Source of the DNA: Isoptericola sp.
Lineage (GTDB): Bacteria > Actinomycetota > Actinomycetes > Actinomycetales > Cellulomonadaceae
Length of the DNA: 33,798 bases
Direction of reading: 5' to 3'
NCBI GenBank assembly: GCA_031181105.1
Contig: JAPSLD010000007.1
Span: 1-33,798, forward strand
The position numbers and the translations under genes were made by a program. The notes under the pieces are model-generated. The model made no database searches, was not told the origin of the DNA, and saw nothing but the letters and a program-made list of their open reading frames with translations. Shown here piece after piece: positions 25,990-33,798 of the stretch (positions are counted from its first letter, which is position 1; every line of letters begins with the position of its first letter).

Positions 25990-27474
25990 TCAGCGCCGCT
26001 TCGGGACCGGACCGTCGGGCCGGCGCCCGTCGAGGCCGGTGACGTCCTCGAACCCGGACTGCCCGCGCCCCGACGTCCGGTTGTACAGGTACGTGATGCC
26101 CCACAGCACGATGCCCACGAGGATCAGCGCGCCCGCGATGGCGTACTGGCCCTGCTGCGCGTCGCTCCGCGCCCACGGGCCCGCGAGGAACGCGCACGTC
26201 ACCGCGCCGAGCGCCGCGAGCGGCGCCCGGGTCCGGAAGTGCTCGTGGTCGACCGGCTGGCGCCGCAGGACGAGCAGGGCCACGTTGACCACGGCGAACA
26301 CGCACAGCAGGAGCAGCGACGTCGTGCCGCCGAGCAGCGCGACCGCGCTCGCACCGGCCTCCGACGCCTCCGCGCGCACGACGTAGGCGATGAGCCCGAA
26401 CGAGATCGCGGTGGTCACCAGGATCGAGACCCACGGCGTGCGCCGCGTGCGGTGCACCCGGCCGAAGGGGCGCGGGAGGACGCCCTGGTTGGCCATGCCG
26501 TACAGCAGGCGCGACGCCATCAGCATGTTGATCAGAGCGGAGTTGGCGACGGCGAACATCCCGATGAACGGGAAGAGCGTGTCGAACGGCACGTTCGGCG
26601 CGCCCGCCGCCACCACTTGGGTCAGGGCCGAGCCTCTCGACTCGTCCGTCAGGTTGCCGACGGGGACGAGCGCGACGGCGGTGGTGGCCACGAGCACGTA
26701 GATGAGCCCCGTGATCGACAGGCCCGCGAGCATCATCCGGGGGTAGTCCCGCACGGGGTGGTGGCACTCCTCCGCCATGTTGACCGAGTCCTCGAACCCG
26801 ACCATCGCGAAGAACGCGAGCGTGGTGGCCGCCGTCACCGCCAGGAACGCGCTCTTCTCGTCCGGGCTCTCGAAGATGACGACGCGGGAGAAGTCGGCGC
26901 GCCCCTGGGACATGCCCCAGATGCCCACGAAGATCACGAGCAGCAGGCCCGAGAGCTCCACGAGGGTCAGCACCACGTTGGCCTTGACGCTCTCCGACAC
27001 GCCGCGGAAGTTGACGAGCGCGACGAGCGCCATGAACCCGAGCGCGATCACGAGCCGGCCTCCGCTGCCCGCCTCCAGACCGAGGCCGAACCCGTCGCTG
27101 AGGAAGCCCGCGAACGCGTTCGACGCCGTCGACGCGGAGGTGATGCCGGAGCTCATCACCATGAACGCGATGATGAAGGTCACGAAGTGGATCCCGAAGG
27201 CCTTGTGCGTGTAGAGCGCGGCGCCGGCGGCCTGGGGGTACTTGGTCACGAGCTCCAGGTACGAGAACGCCGTGAGGGTCGCGACGGCGAACGCCACGAG
27301 GAACGGGGCCCACGCCGCTCCCCCGACCTCTCCGGCGACCTGGCCCGTGAGCGCGTACACGCCCGTGCCCAGGATGTCCCCCACGATGAACAGCAGCAGG
27401 AGCTTGGGACCCATGACGCGCCGCAGGCGCTGCTCGCCGGCCCGCGGGTCGTCGTTCACGACGTCCTGGCTCAT
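25990..27474 (-). CDS. APC-family amino acid permease
   Basis: RRVMGPKLLLLFIVGDILGTGVYALTGQVAGEVGGAAWAPFLVAF...GFEDSVNMAEECHHPVRDYPRMML; many TM helices; SD GAGGAGG before ATG 27474. Confidence 0.93.
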   Translation of the reverse strand: MSQDVVNDDPRAGEQRLRRVMGPKLLLLFIVGDILGTGVYALTGQVAGEVGGAAWAPFLVAFAVATLTAFSYLELVTKYPQAAGAALYTHKAFGIHFVTFIIAFMVMSSGITSASTASNAFAGFLSDGFGLGLEAGSGGRLVIALGFMALVALVNFRGVSESVKANVVLTLVELSGLLLVIFVGIWGMSQGRADFSRVVIFESPDEKSAFLAVTAATTLAFFAMVGFEDSVNMAEECHHPVRDYPRMMLAGLSITGLIYVLVATTAVALVPVGNLTDESRGSALTQVVAAGAPNVPFDTLFPFIGMFAVANSALINMLMASRLLYGMANQGVLPRPFGRVHRTRRTPWVSILVTTAISFGLIAYVVRAEASEAGASAVALLGGTTSLLLLCVFAVVNVALLVLRRQPVDHEHFRTRAPLAALGAVTCAFLAGPWARSDAQQGQYAIAGALILVGIVLWGITYLYNRTSGRGQSGFEDVTGLDGRRPDGPVPKRR

Positions 27475-27591
27475 CGGTGCCTCCTCGCCTCGAGCGCCCG
27501 GCCCCCCGCCGGTGCGCGCTGAGGTCCATGGAACCGCGTCCATGCCGACGTCGCCCGCTGTTCGGTCCCCGGACGTGCTGAGATACCTGTA

Positions 27592-27603
27592 CGCAACGTT
27601 GCG
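27592..27603. promoter_or_regulatory. Palindromic operator-like site upstream of KAS gene
   Basis: CGCAACGTTGCG perfect 12-bp palindrome; CGTTGCGCGG repeated at 27597 and 27611; resembles LacI/PurR-type operators. Confidence 0.45.
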
Positions 27604-27664
27604 CGGGCATCGTTGCGCGGAAGGCCTCGCCTCGGTGGCGGGCCTCGACTGGAGGTGGGAGCAC

Positions 27665-28870
27665 GTGCGACGAGCGGTGGTCACCGGTGCGGGGGCGGTC
27701 ACGCCCGTGGGCCTCACGGCGGACGAGACGTGGGCGGCCCTGATGGCCGGTGTCGGGGCGGTGACGGCGATCGAGGACGAGTGGGCGCGCGACCTGCCGG
27801 TGCGCATCGCCGCACGCGTCGACGACGAGTTCGCCCGTTCCCTCGAGGTTCGCGAGCTGCGCCGGCTGGACCGGGCGGAGCAGCTGGCCGTCGTCGCGGG
27901 CCGCCAGGCGTGGTCGGCGGCCGGCGCGCCCGACGTCGACCCCACGCGCCTCGGCGTCGTGGTCGGGACGGCCAACGGCGGCATCGGCACCACGCTCGTC
28001 CAGCACGAGATCCTCGCGACCGAGGGTCACCGGCGCGTGAGCCCGCACGCCGTCACCATGGTCATGGCGAACGGCCCGGCCGCCTGGCTCTCGATCGACC
28101 TCGGGGCCAAGGCCGGCGCCCGGGCCCCGGTGAGCGCGTGCGCGGCCGGGGTCGAGGCGATCCTCACGGCCCGCGAGATGATCCGTTCGGGCCAGGCCGA
28201 CGTCGTCGTGTGCGGCGGGGTCGAGGCGAGCGTCGTCGACCTGTGCATCTCGGCCTTCGCCCGTGCGCGAGCGATGTCGACGCGCAACGAGCAGCCGGAG
28301 CGGGCGTCGAGACCGTTCGACGCCGAGCGCGACGGCTTCGTCATGGGCGAGGGCGGTGCGGTCCTCGTGCTCGAGGCCGAGGAGCACGCCTCCGCTCGCG
28401 GTGCCGCCGTGCTCGGCGCGGTCGACGGCGCGGCCCTGACCTCGGACGCCCACGACATCGTCGGCGGTGAGCCGCAGAACCAGGCCCGGACCATGGAGCT
28501 GGCGCTGCGCTCGGCCGGCCTGGCCGCGCACGACGTGGGCGTCGTGCACGCCCACGCCACCTCGACGCCCGTCGGCGACGTCAACGAGGCCGACGCGCTG
28601 CGCGCCGTCTTCGGCGACCCGCCGCCGGTCACGGCGACCAAGGCGTCGACGGGCCACCTGCTCGGCGCGTCGGGCGCGCTCGGCGCGCTCGTCGCCCTGC
28701 TCTCGCTGCGCCACGGCGTCGTCCCGCCGACGCTCAACCTCGACACGCCGGACCCGGCCGTCGACCTCGACGTCGTCACGAGCGCGCGCCCGACGACGGC
28801 CGGGCACGCGCTCGTGAACGCCTTCGGGTTCGGCGGGCACAGCGCCGCGCTCGTGCTGTCCCGCGACTGA
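27665..28870 (+). CDS. fabF: Beta-ketoacyl-ACP synthase II (FabF-like)
   Basis: VRRAVVTGAGAVTPVGLTADETW; VSACAAGVEAI (Cys), HAHATSTPVGDVNEADAL (His), KASTGHLLGASG (Lys/His), NAFGFGGHSAALVL; SD GGAGGTGGGAG before GTG. Confidence 0.93.
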   Translation: MRRAVVTGAGAVTPVGLTADETWAALMAGVGAVTAIEDEWARDLPVRIAARVDDEFARSLEVRELRRLDRAEQLAVVAGRQAWSAAGAPDVDPTRLGVVVGTANGGIGTTLVQHEILATEGHRRVSPHAVTMVMANGPAAWLSIDLGAKAGARAPVSACAAGVEAILTAREMIRSGQADVVVCGGVEASVVDLCISAFARARAMSTRNEQPERASRPFDAERDGFVMGEGGAVLVLEAEEHASARGAAVLGAVDGAALTSDAHDIVGGEPQNQARTMELALRSAGLAAHDVGVVHAHATSTPVGDVNEADALRAVFGDPPPVTATKASTGHLLGASGALGALVALLSLRHGVVPPTLNLDTPDPAVDLDVVTSARPTTAGHALVNAFGFGGHSAALVLSRD

Positions 28871-28885
28871 CTCGGCATCATGGGT

Positions 28886-28915
28886 CTCGCTCGGCACCTC
28901 GAGGTACCGAGCGAG
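28886..28915. terminator. Bidirectional terminator-like palindrome between convergent genes
   Basis: CTCGCTCGGcACCTCGAGGTaCCGAGCGAG, 30 nt self-complementary apart from one mismatched pair. Confidence 0.65.
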
Positions 28916-28937
28916 TCCGGAGCTGCCGAGCGAGCTC

Positions 28938-29714
28938 TCAGCGGCGCCGGGCGAACGCCCAGGTCGACGCGCCGGCGAACAGGACGGCGAGGGCCGCGCA
29001 CCACACGACCGCGAGCAGCGCGCCGTCGGCCAGGGCGTCCCCCTGCGGCGCGCCCGGCGTCCCGCCGACGAGCAGCCCCCGCACGGTCTCGATGACGGGC
29101 GTGACCGGCTGGTGCTCGGCGAAGCCGCGCAGCCACGTCGGCATGGTGTCCACGGGCACGAACGCGCTCGACACGTACGGCAGGAACATCACGAAGAAGG
29201 TGAAGCCGCTCGCCGCGTCGGGCGAGCGCACGAGCACCCCGACCAGCACCGCCGACCAGGTGATGGCGTGGACGAAGAGCAGCAGCACGCCCACGGCGCC
29301 GACCCACTCCAGCGGTCCGGCGGTGGGCCGGAACCCGATCGCCGCGGCGACGCCGAAGACGACCGCCGTGGTCAGGAGGTTCTTCACGAGGCTGGCGACG
29401 ACGTGCCCCACCAGGACCGTCCCCGCCGCGACCGGCATCGACCGGAGCCGGTCGATCATGCCGCCGGACATGTCCCGCTCCACCGCCATCGCGGTGGCTG
29501 CCGCCCCGAACCCCGCGGTGAGCAGGATGATGCCCGGGGTGGCGTAGGTGACGTAGGAGGTGCCGACCTCGAGCGCGCCGCCGAACACGTAGGTGAACAT
29601 CAGCAGGATCACGACGGGCAGCACGGCCGCGGTGATCATCGAGTCGACGTCGCGACGCACGAGCCGCAGCCCGCGGCCGGCGAGCGTCACGGCGTCGGTC
29701 GCGAGGGCGGTCAT
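28938..29714 (-). CDS. ABC-2 type transporter permease (DrrB-like)
   Basis: VILLMFTYVFGGALEVGTSYVTYATPGIILLTAGFGAAATAMAVERDMSGGMIDRLRSMPVAAGTVLVGHVVASLVKN. Confidence 0.93.
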   Translation of the reverse strand: MTALATDAVTLAGRGLRLVRRDVDSMITAAVLPVVILLMFTYVFGGALEVGTSYVTYATPGIILLTAGFGAAATAMAVERDMSGGMIDRLRSMPVAAGTVLVGHVVASLVKNLLTTAVVFGVAAAIGFRPTAGPLEWVGAVGVLLLFVHAITWSAVLVGVLVRSPDAASGFTFFVMFLPYVSSAFVPVDTMPTWLRGFAEHQPVTPVIETVRGLLVGGTPGAPQGDALADGALLAVVWCAALAVLFAGASTWAFARRR

Positions 29715-30742
29715 GCCGCCACCTCCTCGGCGGGCCGGGTCTGCTCGCCGGTGGCGGTCCCGGCACGCGTCGTGGTGCGCGCGGCGTGGCCCGTCAGGGC
29801 GAGGAAGACGTCGTCGAGCGTCGGGGTGCGCAGGTCCCAGCGACGGGGTGCGACGCCGGTGCGCTCGACCCCGGCGAGCAGCTCGCGCACGCCGGCGAGG
29901 GTGCCGTCGGTCGCGACGCGCACGGTCCGCGCGTCGGCGCCCCCGGGCACCGGGACGCCGAGGGCGGCCGCGACCCGCCCGGCGTCGTCGGTCGTGGCCA
30001 GCTCGAGCTCGAGCCGCACCTGGCCGACCTGCCGCTTGAGCTCGGCCGGACCCCCCGCGGCGGCGACCCGTCCCCCGTCGATCAGGGCGACGCGGTCGGC
30101 GAGCTGGTCGGCCTCCTCGAGGTACTGGGTGGTCAGGAACAGGCTGGTGCCCTGCGCGACGACGTCGCGCACCACCTCCCACATCGCCTGCCGCGAGCGC
30201 GGGTCGAGGCCGGTGGTCGGCTCGTCGAGGAACATCACCTCGGGCCGCGTCACGAGGCCGGCGGCGAGGTCGAGCCGGCGGCGCATGCCGCCCGAGTAGG
30301 TGCCCACCTGCCGGCCCGCGGCCGCCGTGAGGCCGAACGCCTCGAGGAGCTCGTCCGCCCGGGTGCGGGCGGCCCGGCGCGGCAGGTGCGCGAGCCGGGC
30401 CATCATCCACAGGTTCTCGCGCCCCGTCTGCCGGAGGTCGATGGCGACCTGCTGCCCCGTGAGGCTGATCCGCTCCCGCACGCGGGCGGCGTCGCGCACC
30501 AGGTCGAAGCCGGCGACGGTCGCCCGGCCGGCGTCGGGCGCCACGAGGGTGCTGAGGATCCGGACGGTGGTGGTCTTGCCCGCGCCGTTGGGCCCGAGCA
30601 GAGCGAGGACCTCTCCGCGGCGCAGCGTGAGGTCGACGCCGTCGAGCACGGGCACGCGGTCGCGGCCGCGGCCGTAGGCCTTGCGCAGGCCCGTGGCGTG
30701 CACGACGACGTCCCTCCCGCCCTCGGGTGGGGTGCGGTCCAT
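29711..30742 (-). CDS. Daunorubicin-resistance (DrrA)-like ABC transporter ATP-binding protein
   Basis: LLGPNGAGKTTTVRILSTLVAPDAG (Walker A), YSGGMRRRLDLAAGLVTRPEVMFLDEPTTGLDPRSRQAMW; ATGA-type overlap with permease. Confidence 0.95.
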   Translation of the reverse strand: MDRTPPEGGRDVVVHATGLRKAYGRGRDRVPVLDGVDLTLRRGEVLALLGPNGAGKTTTVRILSTLVAPDAGRATVAGFDLVRDAARVRERISLTGQQVAIDLRQTGRENLWMMARLAHLPRRAARTRADELLEAFGLTAAAGRQVGTYSGGMRRRLDLAAGLVTRPEVMFLDEPTTGLDPRSRQAMWEVVRDVVAQGTSLFLTTQYLEEADQLADRVALIDGGRVAAAGGPAELKRQVGQVRLELELATTDDAGRVAAALGVPVPGGADARTVRVATDGTLAGVRELLAGVERTGVAPRRWDLRTPTLDDVFLALTGHAARTTTRAGTATGEQTRPAEEVAA

Positions 30743-30767
30743 GGCGGTCTCCGTTCTGCGTTCTCTC

Positions 30768-30815
30768 GAAACTGTTTATGGGCAACGCGGTACAGTTACC
30801 GGTATACACAGTTTC
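30768..30815. promoter_or_regulatory. Candidate TetR operator region in the divergent promoter
   Basis: GAAACTGT (30768-30775) ... ACAGTTTC (30808-30815) inverted repeat, plus a third ACAGTT box at 30792. Confidence 0.55.
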
Positions 30816-30858
30816 AGGAGCCGGCGTCAAGGGGTGGCGCACGGCACCATGGAGGACG

Positions 30859-31677
30859 ATGAGCACCGAGGAGCCGGTCCAGCCGGCGGAGAGCGCCCTG
30901 CAGCGCCTGTGGGGGCAGCAGCCACGGCGGCGCCGGGGCCCCAAGCCCGCGCTGAGCGTCGATCGCATCGTCGAGGCCGCGCTCGACCTCGCCGAGGCCG
31001 AGGGGATCGGCGCGGTGTCGATGGCGCGGGTCGCCGAGTCCCTCGGGTGCTCCCCCATGGCGCTGTACCGCCACGTCGCCAGCAAGGACGAGCTGCTCGT
31101 GCTGCTCACCGACCGAGGGGCCGACCTGCTCGGGGACCTGCCGCCCGGCCTGGGCTGGCGGGACGGGCTCGAGCTCTGGACCCGGCGGCAGATCGAGATG
31201 GCCCTGGCGCACCCGTGGTACCTGGACCTGCCGGTCGCGACCGTCCCGCCCGGACCGCGGCGGGTTCGCTGGATCGACCAGGCGCTCGGCGTCATGGCCG
31301 AGCTCGACCTGCCGTTCGACGAGAAGCTCGCGATCGTCGGACTCCTGGCCCAGCACGTCCTCGGGGAGGCCCGCGTGCAGATCGAGACGCGCCGCGCCGC
31401 CGTCGAGCAGGTGCGCAGGTCCGCCGACGTCGGGCCGGAGACGCCCGACGACGAGCTCGACCCGGGGGCACTCGCGCAGGCGAACCCGTTCCACGACTTC
31501 GAGGTCGTGCTCTCGCGGCTCGCGACGCCGGACCAGTTCCCCCACCTCTTCGCCGCGCTCGCGACGTGGGAGCCGCCCGGGGAGGACGGCACGCCCGCGG
31601 GGGACGAGCTCTCCTTCGGCCTCGGCATCGTGCTCGACGGGATCGAGGCGTACGTGCGCCGGCGCACGGGGAGCTGA
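30859..31677 (+). CDS. TetR-family transcriptional regulator, probable regulator of the ABC-2 efflux pair
   Basis: SVDRIVEAALDLAEAEGIGAVSMARVAESLGCSPMALYRHVASKDELLVLLTDRG; GGAGG SD before ATG. Confidence 0.93.
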   Translation: MSTEEPVQPAESALQRLWGQQPRRRRGPKPALSVDRIVEAALDLAEAEGIGAVSMARVAESLGCSPMALYRHVASKDELLVLLTDRGADLLGDLPPGLGWRDGLELWTRRQIEMALAHPWYLDLPVATVPPGPRRVRWIDQALGVMAELDLPFDEKLAIVGLLAQHVLGEARVQIETRRAAVEQVRRSADVGPETPDDELDPGALAQANPFHDFEVVLSRLATPDQFPHLFAALATWEPPGEDGTPAGDELSFGLGIVLDGIEAYVRRRTGS

Positions 31678-31698
31678 GCCGGCGTCGCGGCACGCCGG

Positions 31699-31746
31699 GA
31701 CGGCGAGAACGACGACGAGAGCGACGGCGAGAGGGACGACGAAGCC
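31699..31746. repeat. 12-bp tandem repeat, 4 copies
   Basis: gacggcgagaac gacgacgagagc gacggcgagagg gacgacgaagcc. Confidence 0.8.
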
Positions 31747-31785
31747 CGGGCCGGCGACGAGCGTGCGCTCGCCGCCGGCCCGGGC
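31744..31785. terminator. Strong bidirectional terminator hairpin
   Basis: GCCCGGGCCGGCGaCGAGCGtgCGCTCGcCGCCGGCCCGGGC between convergent genes. Confidence 0.75.
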
Positions 31786-31804
31786 CGCCGTCAGGTGCTC
31801 CGGG

Positions 31805-33798
31805 TCAGCCGCAGTCGACCTCGCCGTAGGCGTGCTCGGTGCTCACGCCACCGGCCGTGACCGTGACCGTGCCGGCCCCGGCCGCCGCGGACCCCGCGGC
31901 GAAGGGCTGGCGCCACGACTTCCCCGGCTTGAGCGTGTCGCGCTCGCGCGACTCGCCGGCGGCCGTCACCGTGACGTCCGTCCGGTCGTCCGACGTGTTG
32001 GTCACCTCGACCACGACGAACGCCTGCTTGCCCCGGCACTCCGCCGTGGCCGTCACGGACACCGGGCTCGCCGGTGCCTGCTCGCGCACGGCGCTGAGCG
32101 GCGAGACCGTGATCCGGTCGACGATCGGCGCCTCGTCGGCACGCAGGTTGTAGTCCGCGGGCCACAGCTCGGAGGCGTACGTCTCGCCGTCCCAGTTGGT
32201 CGCCTCCTCGGAGCGCAGCGAGATCGTGTTCTCGCCCTCCGTGAGGTCGAGGACGATCGTCCGCTCCCAGAAGTTGTTCCGGTGGAACGTGGGGACGAAC
32301 ATCCACCGCTCGGGCTCGCCGCCGTTGACCGAGACGTCGGCGTGCCGGGCGACCGGGTTGGGGTTGTAGTGCGTGCCGTCGACCTGCTCCGGGTTGGAGA
32401 AGCGGACGACGACGGCGTGCGGCCCGGCCTGCTCGGCCGCGACCCGGAACGTCAGCGCGCTGTCGTTGCCGGGCTCGCCGCCCACGCCCGCGACGGCCTT
32501 GCCGCCCTCGGCGAGCGTCAGGTCGACGACGGCGGCCGAGCCCGCGAGCTCGGCATCCTCGGCCTGGTACTCGGTCGTGGCCAGCACGCCCTGGCCGGCC
32601 GCGACGGTGAGGCGGTCGAGCACGACGCCGCCCGCACCACCGGTGACGGTGACCTTGTTGACGCCGCCCTCGAGGTGCACGGCGACCTCGGACGCCGTCG
32701 CGAGGTCGAGCACGTCGCGGCCGTTGACCGCGAGCGTCCCGTCTCCCTCGCCGAGGAGGTCGACGCCGAGCGTCGCCTCGGCGTCGCGCGCGCCGTAGAC
32801 CCAGAACGTCGCCGACTCGCCCTCGGCGAGCTCGACCCCGCCGGAGCCGGAGACCTCGGCCGCGGGGACGCCGTCGGGCGCCGCGTAGACCGCGCGACCG
32901 CCGTCGAGCTGCGCGAGCTCGGCCTCGTACACCGACGTGGCGGCGTCGGGGTTCGCCAGGGAGAGCGTGATGCGGTCGATCAGCGCGTCACCCTTCGTCG
33001 CACCGGTCCCGTCGAGGCTGCGCGCCGCGAGCGAGATCGTGTGCGTGCCCGCGGTGAGCTCGACGGTGGTGTCGGCGTGGTCCCAGACCACCCACTTGTA
33101 GCCGAGCGGCAGGAAGATCTCCTGCTCGGCCTCGCCGTCGACGCGCACGAAGACGTTCGTCGGTCCCTGCTCGGCCACGAGGCCGTAGGTGTTCAGGCTG
33201 TTGGCGAAGACCGACAGGTCGTACGTGCCGTCCTGCGGCACGGTGACCTCGAAGTCCAGCACGCCGTCCGAACCCGTGCGCAGGCCGCCCACGTCGTACA
33301 TGCCCGAGGTGTAGAACTTGCCCACGTCCTGCGGCCGGCCCTCGGGGCCGTTCTTGCTGTAGCCGCCGCCGGTGTAGGTGGCGTCCTCGGCCTCGTAGCT
33401 GCCCTGCCAGAGCGTCGGCGTCGCCGTCGTGGACTGACCGGCCCCGGCCGGCGTCACGACGACCTCGTACGCCGAGGACTCCTGGAGCAGCGGCAGCGTC
33501 TCGCCGTCGAACTCGACCGCGACCGTCCCGTCCTTCACCGGCAGGGTCAGCTCCGCCAGGTGGCGCGGCTGGGCCGAGTCGCCGAGCTGGCCCGTCCACG
33601 GGATCTCCCGGACGAGCACGCGGACCTCGTCCCCGAACACGTCGGCGGGGACGTCGACGAGCTCGACCGGTGCGGCGCCGTCGGCCCCGCCCAGGATGGT
33701 GCGCGCGACGGCCCGGTCCTCGTCGAGCGTCGCGACGCCCTGGAGCGAGTAGTTCTGGCCCGGGAACGGCGGCGTGACCTCGACGGTGTGCCCCGTCA
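31805..33798 (-). CDS. Secreted multi-domain carbohydrate-active enzyme, C-terminal part with CBM6/CBM35-like modules; N-terminus outside window
   Basis: Open frame to window end (…TGHTVEVTPPFPGQNYSLQGVATLDEDRAVARTILGG…); YEAEDATYTGGGYSKNGPEG...VDGEAEQEIFLPLGYKWVVWDHADTTVELTAGTHTISLAARS and YQAEDAELAGSAAVVD...LDLTEGENTISLRSEEATN are CBM6/35-like beta-sandwich repeats. Confidence 0.8.
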   Translation of the reverse strand, partial: TGHTVEVTPPFPGQNYSLQGVATLDEDRAVARTILGGADGAAPVELVDVPADVFGDEVRVLVREIPWTGQLGDSAQPRHLAELTLPVKDGTVAVEFDGETLPLLQESSAYEVVVTPAGAGQSTTATPTLWQGSYEAEDATYTGGGYSKNGPEGRPQDVGKFYTSGMYDVGGLRTGSDGVLDFEVTVPQDGTYDLSVFANSLNTYGLVAEQGPTNVFVRVDGEAEQEIFLPLGYKWVVWDHADTTVELTAGTHTISLAARSLDGTGATKGDALIDRITLSLANPDAATSVYEAELAQLDGGRAVYAAPDGVPAAEVSGSGGVELAEGESATFWVYGARDAEATLGVDLLGEGDGTLAVNGRDVLDLATASEVAVHLEGGVNKVTVTGGAGGVVLDRLTVAAGQGVLATTEYQAEDAELAGSAAVVDLTLAEGGKAVAGVGGEPGNDSALTFRVAAEQAGPHAVVVRFSNPEQVDGTHYNPNPVARHADVSVNGGEPERWMFVPTFHRNNFWERTIVLDLTEGENTISLRSEEATNWDGETYASELWPADYNLRADEAPIVDRITVSPLSAVREQAPASPVSVTATAECRGKQAFVVVEVTNTSDDRTDVTVTAAGESRERDTLKPGKSWRQPFAAGSAAAGAGTVTVTAGGVSTEHAYGEVDCG

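Noticed and set aside
24593-28897. 1434-aa minus-strand ORF
   Set aside because: Low-complexity R/H/D/G-rich shadow frame spanning the APC, LuxR and KAS genes; contains no recognisable domain.
28938-31667. 909-aa minus-strand ORF spanning ABC permease and beyond
   Set aside because: Only the C-terminal part from 29714 is the real permease; the rest is off-frame extension through the ATPase and the antisense of tetR.

Overview
High-GC actinobacterial chromosomal window with about 26 supported CDS and no rRNA, tRNA, CRISPR or IS element seen. (1) 1-15 kb: a polysaccharide/uronate utilisation locus. A long minus-strand operon (DUF2264 protein, solute-binding lipoprotein, two ABC permeases, DUF624 protein, GH88 unsaturated glucuronyl hydrolase, KduD-like SDR) is divergent from a heparinase II/III-like lyase and a regulator joining a DeoR-type HTH to a LacI-type sensor. 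A 1196-aa secreted GH59-like enzyme follows. (2) 15.2-23.8 kb: a Tad/Flp pilus locus (tadC, tadB, tadA, cpaE/tadZ, cpaB, tadG-like, tadE-like, flp pilin), with a divergent TetR gene translationally coupled to the prepilin peptidase. (3) 23.8-28.9 kb: macro-domain protein, a 60-bp tandem hairpin repeat, a 45-aa secreted Cys-containing peptide divergent from a TrmB/LuxR-like regulator, an APC permease and a FabF-like KAS. (4) 28.9-31.7 kb: ABC-2 efflux pair with a divergent TetR regulator. (5) 31.8 kb to end: the C-terminal part of a secreted multi-domain CAZyme. Most notable candidates: the secreted peptide/TrmB-LuxR pair (possible peptide signalling module), 10-bp-phased GATCGT direct repeats as candidate operators of the DeoR-LacI chimera, and an ~85-bp tandem duplication of TTTCACCCG boxes in the Tad promoter region. 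All family assignments come from reading motifs; no database search was run.
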